The position numbers were made by a program, and so were the translations under genes. From Deltaproteobacteria bacterium (GTDB lineage: Bacteria; Desulfobacterota; Binatia; Binatales; Binataceae), in the NCBI GenBank assembly GCA_027317185.1, contig DAHVFB010000023.1, forward strand, positions 1 to 37,036: DNA of 37,036 bases, read 5' to 3'. A model generated the notes under the pieces. It did no database searches, was not told the DNA's origin, and saw only the letters and a list, made by a program, of their open reading frames with translations. Below are positions 17,627 through 25,078 of the stretch, in pieces; position 1 is the first letter of the stretch; each line of letters begins with the position of its first letter.

Positions 17627-17734
17627 ATGCCGAGCGGAAAATTCCGGTTGACACTGGAGCTTGCGCCCGACGCGGAAGGCATGCTTGAACAGTTCTTGAG
17701 GAGCCTTGGGCGCCGGGCTTGGGATGAACGATGA
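17627..17734 (+). CDS. Possible 35-residue small protein overlapping the LLM gene start
   Basis: An ATG at 17627 opens 35 codons that stop at TGA 17732-17734, overlapping the next ATG (17731) by four bases. This ATGA junction is typical of translational coupling. The peptide is charged and amphipathic (FRLTLELAPDAEGML, then a basic C-terminal helix with LRSLGRRAW). The frame stays open upstream back to a TAA at 17558-17560 but has no better start codon. No family is recognised. It could be a coupling leader for the LLM gene, a true small protein or chance. No clear Shine-Dalgarno sequence precedes it. Confidence 0.35.
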   Translation: MPSGKFRLTLELAPDAEGMLEQFLRSLGRRAWDER

Positions 17735-18576
17735 AAGCTGGCTTGATGCAATTTGCGACCGAGTACACGATTCGGCCCGACGTGCTGGCGAAGGCGGCCG
17801 AGGATCGTGGCTTCGAGTCGCTGTTTATACCCGAGCACACGCATATCCCCGCCGCGCGAAAAACCCCTTATCCCGGCGGCGGTGAGCTGCCGGCCGAGTA
17901 TTGCCATACCCTCGATCCCTTCGTCGCGCTGGCGCTGGCGGCGGCGGCCACCACTCGGCTGAAACTGGCGACCGGCGCCTGTCTGGTGACAGAACACGAT
18001 CCGATTGCGCTGGCCAAAGCGATCGCCACGATCGATCTGATTTCCGGCGGCCGCTTCATTTTCGGAGTGGGCGCGGGATGGAACGTGGAAGAGCTGGAAA
18101 ATCACGGCACCGCGTTCAAGACCCGCTGGAAACTGCTGCGGGAGCGAATCGAGGCGCTCAAGGCGATCTGGACCCAGGAAGAAGCGAGCTATCACGGCGA
18201 GTTCGTCAATTTCGATCGCATCTGGTCCTATCCCAAGCCGGTGCAAAAGCCGCATCCGCCGGTGCTGCTTGGCGGCCATGGCCCGCTGACCATTCAACGG
18301 GTGGTGCGCTATGGCGACGGCTGGATGCCGCTGCCCTCGCGTTCGGGCGATTTGGCGCAGGAGATTGCATCCCTGCGGCGGCTCGCAGCCGAGGCCGGCC
18401 GTGACCCCAAAGCGATCGAAGTGTCGCTCTACTGGATTCCGCCCGATTACGAGCTGGTGCGTAAGTATCGCGAACTCGATATCGAACGGTTGATTTTTCA
18501 TTTGCCTTCAGTGGGCGAGAAAGAAACTCTCAGCCTGCTCGACAAAATCCGGCTAATATTGGATAAGGCTACTTAG
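17731..18576 (+). CDS. LLM-class flavin/F420-dependent oxidoreductase
   Basis: A 281-residue luciferase-like (beta/alpha)8-barrel oxidoreductase, shorter than full monooxygenases and like the F420-dependent TIGR03619-type subgroup. Visible hallmarks are the N-terminal strand MKAGLMQF, the AEDRGFESLFIPEH segment, RLKLATGACL, the ISGGRFIFGVGAGWNVEE block and the PKPVQKPHPPVLLGGHG block. These are the usual cofactor-barrel signatures. The start overlaps a 35-codon ORF, and the gene leads the plus arm of the catabolic cluster with 42 bases to the next gene. It may reduce or oxygenate a pathway intermediate. Whether it uses F420 or FMN cannot be decided by eye. Confidence 0.9.
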   Translation: MKAGLMQFATEYTIRPDVLAKAAEDRGFESLFIPEHTHIPAARKTPYPGGGELPAEYCHTLDPFVALALAAAATTRLKLATGACLVTEHDPIALAKAIATIDLISGGRFIFGVGAGWNVEELENHGTAFKTRWKLLRERIEALKAIWTQEEASYHGEFVNFDRIWSYPKPVQKPHPPVLLGGHGPLTIQRVVRYGDGWMPLPSRSGDLAQEIASLRRLAAEAGRDPKAIEVSLYWIPPDYELVRKYRELDIERLIFHLPSVGEKETLSLLDKIRLILDKAT

Positions 18577-18618
18577 CAATTCAGGGCGTCGATCAACGCC
18601 GATCGCGGATGGCGGGGA

Positions 18619-19998
18619 TTGGCGCTAGTGAGGCGAGTGGCCAATGAGCGGCAATTACATGAGCGTCCGCGCACTCGAAAGACTTCATTGAAAGAACTGT
18701 CCCAGTTGAGCAAGCGACCGGGTATCCAGCGCGACCCGCTGGTGACCGATGCGCGGGTCTCGCGCCGTGTATATCTCGACCCCGGGATTTTCGAACTCGA
18801 GATGGACCACATCTTCGGGCGCACCTGGGTCTATGTCGGGCATGAGAGCGAGGTGGGAAACCCCGGCGATTTCAAGCGGGTGACGATCGGCACCCAACCG
18901 GCGCTGGTGACGCGTGATGAAAACGGCGTCGTTCACGTCCTGATGAATCGCTGTATGCATCGCGCCGCCACCGTTTGCCAGCCCGAACGTGGCAACGCGC
19001 TGCGTTTCCGATGCGGCTATCACGGCTGGACTTATGATAGCCGCGGCGAGCTGGTCGGCTTGCCGTACGCGGGCGGCTATGGCCCGGGCTTCGATCGCTC
19101 ACGGTTTCATCTGGCGACCGCGGCCCGCCTTGAATCCTACCGCGGGCTGCTATTCGCCAGTCTGAATGCCGAGGTCGAGCCGCTGGCCGATTATCTGGCG
19201 GGAGCCAAACGGTTTATCGACGCCTTCATGGATCTCTCGCCCGAGGGCGAAGTCACCGTTCGATCCGGGTCGCACAAATACGGCTATGACGGCAACTGGA
19301 AATTTCAGCTTGAGAACGGGGTGGATGGCTATCATCCCAATTTCGCGCATCAATCGTTCTTCGAGATGCAAAACGAGGCGATCAGGCCGACCCTGTTTGG
19401 GATGTTCAGCGAAGCGGGCGCCTGCACCAGCCGCGATCTCGGCAACGGCCATTCGTTGATCGACATGTCGACGGTGGATTCCGGCCGCCGCCAGTTGTCG
19501 CGCTCCGTGCTGACCGGTAACAGCGGTGGCGAATACCTGCGACGGCTGATTGAGCGCTATGGTCCCGAGCGGACCGACGAAATCGCGCGCGCCAGCGCAG
19601 TCAATCTGGTGATCTTCCCCAATCTTTTGATCATCGGTGTGCAGTTGCGCACGGTGGTTCCGGTGCGGGTCGATCGGACCGAGGTCTACTTGAACCCGGC
19701 CTTGCTCAAGGGTGTGCCGGATGAGGTAAACGAAGCGCGGCTGCGGGCGCATGAAAGTTTCTATGGCGCCGCCGGCGGTGGCGCACCGGACGACCTTGAG
19801 ATGTTTGCGCGCTGTACCGAAGGATTGCGGGTCAAGGGTGTCGAATGGCTGGAATTCTCACGCGGCCTCGACCGCGAAATAATTGAGAACGGCGAACGCG
19901 TGGGGCATATCACGGACGAGGTGCCGCAACGCGCCCTGTATCGGCAATGGCGCCAGCTCATGCACAGTACGCTGCGGGCGGTGAGATCGGGATCTTAA
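18619..19998 (+). CDS. Rieske dioxygenase alpha subunit without a partner beta gene
   Basis: A 459-residue catalytic alpha subunit when read from TTG at 18619. The start is uncertain: other in-frame GTG or TTG codons follow, and family alignment needs only the part from about residue 33. Rieske ligands are C112/H114 (CMHRA) and C132/H135 (CGYHGW). The iron site is H239 and H244 in ENGVDGYHPNFAH, with D236 as relay and an Asp in APDDLEMF. Sequence motifs here are canonical, unlike the other alpha subunit of the cluster. No beta subunit follows, so it may borrow the beta from the other arm or act alone. It may hydroxylate the same compound or a later intermediate. Confidence 0.9.
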   Translation: MALVRRVANERQLHERPRTRKTSLKELSQLSKRPGIQRDPLVTDARVSRRVYLDPGIFELEMDHIFGRTWVYVGHESEVGNPGDFKRVTIGTQPALVTRDENGVVHVLMNRCMHRAATVCQPERGNALRFRCGYHGWTYDSRGELVGLPYAGGYGPGFDRSRFHLATAARLESYRGLLFASLNAEVEPLADYLAGAKRFIDAFMDLSPEGEVTVRSGSHKYGYDGNWKFQLENGVDGYHPNFAHQSFFEMQNEAIRPTLFGMFSEAGACTSRDLGNGHSLIDMSTVDSGRRQLSRSVLTGNSGGEYLRRLIERYGPERTDEIARASAVNLVIFPNLLIIGVQLRTVVPVRVDRTEVYLNPALLKGVPDEVNEARLRAHESFYGAAGGGAPDDLEMFARCTEGLRVKGVEWLEFSRGLDREIIENGERVGHITDEVPQRALYRQWRQLMHSTLRAVRSGS

Positions 19999-20060
19999 CC
20001 CGCATTTTCCACGATCCTGAAAGCGCTCCGGTATAAAAAAAGGTTTTTGCGAGGTCAGCG

Positions 20061-20981
20061 ATGATGGGCATTACACAACTCGGTTATGTAGGGGTTGGAG
20101 TTTCCAAGCCAGAAGCATGGCTCCGCTTCGCCAGCGAAATACTGGGACTCCAGCCCAACGGCACGGACCACGACGGCGGCACGTTCCTGCGGATGGACGA
20201 GCATCATTATCGATTGATCGTGCAGGAAGACTCCCGCGATGATATTGCGTTCATCGGCTGGGAAACGGCCGACAAGAACGGGCTTGAGCAGATAGCCCAG
20301 CGTTTGAAATCCGCCGGCGTCGAGGTCACTCGCGGCACCCGTCAGGAAGCGCGCAACCGTCATGTGGCCGAATTGGTGAAGTTCACCGATTGCGACGGTC
20401 TGCGGAGCGAACTCTACTATGGGCCGCTGGTGCACATGGATTCGCCATTCCGTTCGCCGCAGGCGCGTGCGGGATTCGTCAGCGGCGATCAGGGCTTGGG
20501 TCATGTGGTGCTGTGCGTGAACGATTTCGATCGCAGCCTGCAATTTTACCGCGATGTGCTCCTGCTGCGGGTCACCGATTTCGCCGACTTCAAGATCGAT
20601 CCGGAACACGAGTTGGAGTTGTCGGTGGCTTTCATGCATTGCAACTCACGCCATCATTCGTTGGCTTTTGGCGCGATTCCGGGCTTCCCCAAGCGTCTGG
20701 TTCATATCATGTTGCAGGCCACCTCGTTCGATGACGTGGGCTCGGCCTACTACCTGTGCCAGGACCGCGAAGTTCCGATTTCGATGACGCTAGGGCGCCA
20801 TACCAACGATCAGATGATTTCGTTCTATGTGCAGACTCCGGCCGGATTCGATATCGAATTCGGCTGGGGCGCGCGCACCGTGAACGACGCCACCTGGGAG
20901 GTGCAACGGCACGACAAGGCCAGCATCTGGGGCCATCGCTTGCGGGCCGGGATTTTGCCTGGCCCCGGCAAGGCGGCGTGA
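20061..20981 (+). CDS. Type I extradiol ring-cleavage dioxygenase (VOC, BphC-like)
   Basis: A 306-residue two-domain vicinal-oxygen-chelate enzyme that opens catechols next to the two hydroxyls using Fe(II). Matching BphC of strain LB400, iron ligands are H148 (GLGHVVL), H215 (RLVHIML) and E266 (GFDIEFGWG). The acid/base His is H199 (NSRHHSLAF), and Y256 and the GRHTND segment are kept. The spacing between these residues agrees with BphC, so an active enzyme is expected. The substrate is probably a bicyclic or substituted catechol, as in biphenyl-type pathways. GAGG lies upstream of the ATG. It precedes a DUF1330 gene and a C-C hydrolase, the enzyme that would act on its product. Confidence 0.94.
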   Translation: MMGITQLGYVGVGVSKPEAWLRFASEILGLQPNGTDHDGGTFLRMDEHHYRLIVQEDSRDDIAFIGWETADKNGLEQIAQRLKSAGVEVTRGTRQEARNRHVAELVKFTDCDGLRSELYYGPLVHMDSPFRSPQARAGFVSGDQGLGHVVLCVNDFDRSLQFYRDVLLLRVTDFADFKIDPEHELELSVAFMHCNSRHHSLAFGAIPGFPKRLVHIMLQATSFDDVGSAYYLCQDREVPISMTLGRHTNDQMISFYVQTPAGFDIEFGWGARTVNDATWEVQRHDKASIWGHRLRAGILPGPGKAA

Positions 20982-21023
20982 GAGAATTAGAACGGCGCAG
21001 AACGCCGGATGGAGAATAATGAC

Positions 21024-21317
21024 GTGTCTGTATATCTCGTAGCAGTGGTAGATGTTCACGATCCGCAGGAGTTTCGGAGCTATGTCACCGACGTGCCGCC
21101 GATCGTCGCAAAATTCGGCGGCCGCTATCTGGTCAGGGGCGGTGAGCTCGAGGTGGTCGAAGGCCAATGGCCGGTGCCGCGGGTTACGGTGGTTGAGTTT
21201 CCTACGATGGAGCAGGCCAAGGGATGGTGGAACTCCGAGGAATATCGGCCCTATCGTGAATTGAGAGGCCGCACCGCGCGCACCAACGCGGTGATGGTCC
21301 AGGGACTCGCCGAGTAA
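21024..21317 (+). CDS. DUF1330-family protein
   Basis: A 97-residue protein with a ferredoxin-like (dimeric alpha/beta barrel) fold. GTG at 21024 is preferred because GGAG lies nine bases before it and the chain then begins with the family's first strand (VYLVAVVDVHDP). An ATG at 21009 would add five residues. Typical segments are GGRYLVRGGELEVVEG, the RVTVVEFPTMEQAKGWWNSEEY block and a final VMVQGL strand. The biochemical role of the family is not settled; such small barrels often sit in catabolic operons. Here it lies between the extradiol dioxygenase and the C-C hydrolase, so a role in handling a pathway intermediate is possible. Confidence 0.85.
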   Translation: MSVYLVAVVDVHDPQEFRSYVTDVPPIVAKFGGRYLVRGGELEVVEGQWPVPRVTVVEFPTMEQAKGWWNSEEYRPYRELRGRTARTNAVMVQGLAE

Positions 21318-21395
21318 TCTGCGCTGGCCGGCTGACGGTACCTAAACCAAACTGGGTGGCAGGTACCGCGTTGCCCCCGGCGGGAGGACATAAGG

Positions 21396-22241
21396 ATGGA
21401 TCTGCAAGACGTCAAATACATGAAGGTCGAGAAGTTTATCGAAGTTGGCGGCGGCCTGCAGATGCATTATTACGAGCGCGGAGTCAAAACCAATCCGCCG
21501 ATCGTGTTCCTGCATGGCGGTGGGCCGGGCGCATTGGCATGGGCCAACTGGCGGCAGAATCTCGATTACTTCGCCGAACATGGCTACTGGTGCCTGGCTC
21601 CCGACGCGCTGGGCTATGGATTGTCGAGCAAACCGGAAGATGCTCGCTACAACGTGGAGTTTCTCGCCAGCGGCGTGGCGGGATTTTTAAAGGCGCACGG
21701 CATTAGGAAAGCCATTCTGGTTGGCAATTCCCTCGGCGGGGCAACGGCGTTGCACTACGCCTTGCACAAACCGGCGGTCGAAATAGAAAAGATCGTGCTG
21801 GTCGGACCGGCGGGAATCGGGCCGCGCAGCGCGTCGATGGACAACGAGGTGGTGCGGCTGCTGTTCCAGATCGGCCGCGACCGCACGATGCTGACGAAAG
21901 AGAACATCCGCAAGCTGTTCGAAGGTTTGATCGAGAACAAAAGCCTGATTACCGATGAATTGGTCGCGCAGAGAGTGGAAGCCGCGAACGGTCAGCCGAC
22001 AGTGGTGTTCCAGACCCTGCAAATCGGCGATCTGGCGCCGCGCCTTAACGAATTGAAGATTCCGATCCTCGCATTCTGGGGCGCGAATGACCGGGTGGTG
22101 CCGCCCACCGGAGCGCTCGAACTGGCTAGCCGCTGCGAGCGATCACGAGTCCTGATCCTGTCGCATTGCGGACACTCGCCGCAAATCGAAATGCCCGCCT
22201 TGTTCAACCGGATGAGCGTCGATTTCTGCAAGGAGACTTGA
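21396..22241 (+). CDS. Meta-cleavage product C-C bond hydrolase (BphD-like)
   Basis: A 281-residue alpha/beta-hydrolase. It should split the 2-hydroxy-6-oxo-hexa-2,4-dienoate-type product of extradiol cleavage into a hydroxypentadienoate and a carboxylic acid. The catalytic triad is S112 (GNSLGG), D232 (GANDRVVPP) and H260 (CGHSPQIE); S112 has the same number as in BphD. The oxyanion-loop motif HGGGPGA is that of meta-cleavage hydrolases rather than ordinary esterases. GGGAGG lies about nine bases before the ATG. No hydratase, aldolase or acylating aldehyde dehydrogenase for the pentadienoate half follows; a CoA-transferase does. Confidence 0.92.
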   Translation: MDLQDVKYMKVEKFIEVGGGLQMHYYERGVKTNPPIVFLHGGGPGALAWANWRQNLDYFAEHGYWCLAPDALGYGLSSKPEDARYNVEFLASGVAGFLKAHGIRKAILVGNSLGGATALHYALHKPAVEIEKIVLVGPAGIGPRSASMDNEVVRLLFQIGRDRTMLTKENIRKLFEGLIENKSLITDELVAQRVEAANGQPTVVFQTLQIGDLAPRLNELKIPILAFWGANDRVVPPTGALELASRCERSRVLILSHCGHSPQIEMPALFNRMSVDFCKET

Positions 22242-22371
22242 TGCAGCCCTGATCGCGGAGCATCGTCCGTAGCGATTGAAGCTCCAACCAGAAGTTTCCC
22301 TCGATAGTGGCAAGCGCCCGCTTCAGGCCAGCCTTCAACTAGCCCGGCTTTTAGTCTGATCAACAACAACT

Positions 22372-23670
22372 ATGAACGATAAAAATACCGAAAGGGCGGC
22401 GGGCCGGGAAACCGAAGCGAACCTCGGCGGGTCCGCGCCGACCCTGGTGCCGAAGCCTTTCGGTCCGCTGGCGAGTACCCGCATCGTCTCGACCGGAGTG
22501 CTGGTGGCGGAACCCTTTGCCGCGGCGCTGGCGGCGGAGATGGGCGCTGAGGTGATCCATATCGAGCGTCCCGGTAGCGGCGATCTCGGCTGGCGGCAGT
22601 ATGGTATCCGCGTCGATACTCGCGATGGCGCCGAGGTGGCCACCAACTGGGTGCAGGAACGCCGCAATATGTTCTGCATCACCCTGGATGTGAGCAAGCC
22701 GCAGGGGCGCGCGCTCTTTCTAAAACTGGTGACGCGGGCCGACGCCTGGATGGAGAACTCCAAGGGCGCAACCTACGCCAAGCTTGGAATTGACGATAGC
22801 GAGTTGCTCGCGCTCAATCCGCGCCTGGTTATCACGCATGTTTCCGGCTACGGGCAAAGCGGCCAGCCCGATTACATCAGGCGCGCCTCTTACGACGCGG
22901 TTGGGCAGGCTTTCGGTGGGATGATGTATCAGACCGGGTTTCCCGAGCCCGGCGCGCCCACGCTCGCATCCCCGTTCACGGGCGATTATATAACGGCGCT
23001 GTTTGCCTTATGGTCAACCTTGGCCGGCATCATTTCGGCGCGCGCGAATGGCGCCGGACAGACGATCGATGTGGCCCAGTTCGAGGCGATCCATCGTGTG
23101 CTCGGGGGCACCATGGTCGAGTATTTCCAGCGCGGTGTGGTTCGCGAGCGTCACGGCAACGGTTCGATGGGCGCTCAGCCGCTCGACTCCTACCAGACCA
23201 GTGACGGCTGGGTGGTGGTGGGAGCCACCACCGGCAACACTTTTCCACGGCTGTGCCGGGTTATCGGCCTCGATTCCGCGGATGCCAGGTGGCGCAAGGC
23301 AAACTTCGATCCGCAATCGATGGAGGGAGTCGAGTTCGACGCGATCCTGCGCGGATGGATCAGTGAGCGCACGACGGTCGACGTGGTCCGCCTGTTCAAT
23401 GATGCGCAGGTTGGATGCTCGGCCGTGATGAACAGCCGGGATATGGCCGAGGACCCGCATTATAAGGCGCGAGAGGTCCACACCGAATGGGAAGATGTCC
23501 AGGCGGGCAAGATCAAAGGCATCGGTATCGTGCCGAAGTTCCTCGGCACGCCGGGCCAGGTCTGGCGCGGTTCGGTCGGACTTGGCTATGACAACGATCT
23601 GGTTTATCGCAAGCTGCTCGGACTCGATGAACCGACGCTAACCCAATTGCGCAGCGCGCAGGTTATATAG
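22372..23670 (+). CDS. Class III CoA-transferase (CaiB/BaiF family)
   Basis: A 432-residue single-domain CoA-transferase. The nucleophilic Asp is D205 in FTGDYITALFAL, 25 positions before the Q of the GAGQ motif, as in active family members. The N-terminal strand STRIVSTGVLVAEPF, the AEMGAEVIHIERPGSGD segment and the ITHVSGYGQSG block are typical. About 28 N-terminal residues precede the conserved core, and the ATG lacks a Shine-Dalgarno sequence, so the start may be later. It is 130 bases after the hydrolase gene and 39 before the crotonase. It probably activates a carboxylic acid made by the cluster to its CoA thioester, an inference from context. Confidence 0.92.
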   Translation: MNDKNTERAAGRETEANLGGSAPTLVPKPFGPLASTRIVSTGVLVAEPFAAALAAEMGAEVIHIERPGSGDLGWRQYGIRVDTRDGAEVATNWVQERRNMFCITLDVSKPQGRALFLKLVTRADAWMENSKGATYAKLGIDDSELLALNPRLVITHVSGYGQSGQPDYIRRASYDAVGQAFGGMMYQTGFPEPGAPTLASPFTGDYITALFALWSTLAGIISARANGAGQTIDVAQFEAIHRVLGGTMVEYFQRGVVRERHGNGSMGAQPLDSYQTSDGWVVVGATTGNTFPRLCRVIGLDSADARWRKANFDPQSMEGVEFDAILRGWISERTTVDVVRLFNDAQVGCSAVMNSRDMAEDPHYKAREVHTEWEDVQAGKIKGIGIVPKFLGTPGQVWRGSVGLGYDNDLVYRKLLGLDEPTLTQLRSAQVI

Positions 23671-23709
23671 CCGTCGAACCGGCAACTCACTCGGAAGGGA
23701 GTCGCGAAA

Positions 23710-24510
23710 ATGATCGATTACAGCAGATACCAGTTCATCAAAGTCGAAAAGGCGGAAAGCATTGCAACCGTCACGCTCAACCGGCCACAGGCGCTCAACG
23801 CGGTCAATGCGGGACTGCATCATGAGCTGGTCCGAATCTGGATCGATCTCGCCGATGACGATGAAATCGACGCCATCGTGCTGACCGGTGCGGGCCGGGC
23901 CTTTTGCGCCGGCGGCGATATGAAAGAGATGGCGGGCGATTCGTTGGTTACGGACAGCGGCACGGGAATCACGATCGTGGAGGCGCGTAAGCTGGTCGAG
24001 CGGATGCTGGATGTCGAACAGCCTATCATTGGTGCGATCAATGGCGATGCGGTGGGGTTGGGCGCAACGATCGCATTGCTGTGCGACATCACGGTGGCGG
24101 CCGAGACCGCTCGTCTGGCTGACACGCACGTGCGGGCGGGGGTGGTGGCTGGCGATGGCGGCGCCGTGCTGTGGCCATTGCTAATCGGGCCGTCGCGCGC
24201 CAAGGAATTTCTGATGCGCGGGCATTTCGTCAATGGTACGCAGGCGGCCGCGATGGGACTGGTGAACTATGCGGTGCCCGCCGAGCAGGTGATGTCCAGG
24301 GCGCGCGAGCTGGCGAGCGAACTTGCGCAGGGGCCGACGCTCGCCATCCGGGGCAGCAAGTCGGCGGTTAACAAATGGCTAAAGCAGCAGGTGAACCTGA
24401 TCGTCGAGGCCTCGCTCGGTCGTGAGATGGAGACCTTTCATACGAGTGACCATCGCGAGGCGGTCGCGGCGTTTGTCGAAAAACGCAAGCCGAAATTCAC
24501 CGGAAAATAG
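23710..24510 (+). CDS. Crotonase (enoyl-CoA hydratase/isomerase) family, altered active site
   Basis: A 266-residue crotonase-fold protein acting on an acyl-CoA. The two oxyanion-hole segments are kept: AFCAGGDM (65-71) and INGDAVGLG (110-118). The two catalytic glutamates of true hydratases (E144 and E164 of rat mitochondrial hydratase) align with T120 (GATIALLCDI) and H140 (ADTHVRAG), with the 20-residue spacing kept. Simple hydration by the usual mechanism is thus unlikely. The HVRAG-VAGDGGA pattern seems to mark a distinct subfamily. GGGAG precedes the ATG. It is the last gene of the plus arm and should act after the CoA-transferase. Alternatives are isomerase, hydrolase or lyase chemistry. 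Confidence 0.9.
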   Translation: MIDYSRYQFIKVEKAESIATVTLNRPQALNAVNAGLHHELVRIWIDLADDDEIDAIVLTGAGRAFCAGGDMKEMAGDSLVTDSGTGITIVEARKLVERMLDVEQPIIGAINGDAVGLGATIALLCDITVAAETARLADTHVRAGVVAGDGGAVLWPLLIGPSRAKEFLMRGHFVNGTQAAAMGLVNYAVPAEQVMSRARELASELAQGPTLAIRGSKSAVNKWLKQQVNLIVEASLGREMETFHTSDHREAVAAFVEKRKPKFTGK

Positions 24511-24586
24511 GCCACGAGGCGGGAATGAAGTCCTGCCACTGCGTCGTAGACTGGGCTTCACGCGCCGCGTCTTGCAGCCGCCCGAA

Positions 24587-24946
24587 TGGTGGAGGCGGGG
24601 GGAATTGAACCCCCGTCCGAAGACCTTCCGGAAATGGCCACTACACGCTTAGTCCGCAATTTTTAGCTCGCCGTCGCAGCGCCCACGGACAGGCTTCACG
24701 ACAGCCAGCCGATTTAAATTTCGACCCTTTGCCCAATCGGTGAACGGCTCAGGTCTAGCCCACTAAATGACGTTCCGACCCGCTGTCATGGGCGAACAGC
24801 GGCGGAACGCCTAGCGGCCGTTAGGCCGCTTGGAGGTAACCGTTATTGTCTGCGGATAAATTCGCAGTGCTGTTTGTTTTACGGGCCAACAGCACCCCGG
24901 CGTGCGACCAAAACCCTCTTGCCTCCGTCGAACCCATTTCGCCCCC
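24587..24946 (-). ncRNA. ssrA: Transfer-messenger RNA (tmRNA)
   Basis: A 360-base tmRNA that rescues stalled ribosomes and tags the unfinished protein. The 5' end GGGGGCG (24940-24946) pairs with CGCCTCC near the 3' end, with one G-U pair, to form the tRNA-like acceptor stem. The 5' region continues GAAATGGGTTCGACGG, a tmRNA hallmark. The T-arm reads GGGGGTTCAATTCCCCC, and CCA is encoded at the very 3' end (24587-24589). An internal tag frame is at 24821-24865. The partner gene smpB is about 1.5 kb away on the other strand. It is a standard one-piece form, not permuted. Confidence 0.97.
24821..24865 (-). other. tmRNA proteolysis-tag reading frame
   Basis: Fourteen codons from a GCG resume codon encode ANLSADNNGYLQAA, followed by TAA (24821-24823). 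The first Ala-Asn and final Ala-Ala are usual. The Gln in the third-last position is not, since most tags end LAA or VAA. The resume point is inferred by analogy with other tmRNAs. Confidence 0.85.
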
Positions 24947-24988
24947 GAAAACAAATGAGATGAGATAATCGCTCACGGCTACACTTCC

Positions 24989-25017
24989 AATATAAGTATG
25001 GCTGGAGTGCGGCACAA
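24989..25017 (-). promoter_or_regulatory. Candidate ssrA promoter
   Basis: On the minus strand TTGTGC (25012-25017) and TATATT (24989-24994, five of six -10 positions) are exactly 17 bases apart. Transcription would start some 35 bases before the mature tmRNA 5' end, leaving a leader to be removed by RNase P. Confidence 0.45.
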
Positions 25018-25078
25018 CGGGGCGAACCGGGCGACGCGATAACGGACTGCCGCATTTAGTGATAGCGTTCGGTCTGCT

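Noticed and set aside
17648-17653. A perfect TTGACA -35 hexamer before the LLM gene
   Set aside because: The sequence at -10 spacing is GC-only (CGCGGA), and the hexamer lies inside the possible 35-codon ORF.
17557-18501. A 314-codon minus-strand frame opposite the LLM gene
   Set aside because: It lies fully antisense to a clear LLM oxidoreductase, and its translation is rich in Arg, Gln and His with no family pattern, as expected for a shadow frame in GC-rich DNA.
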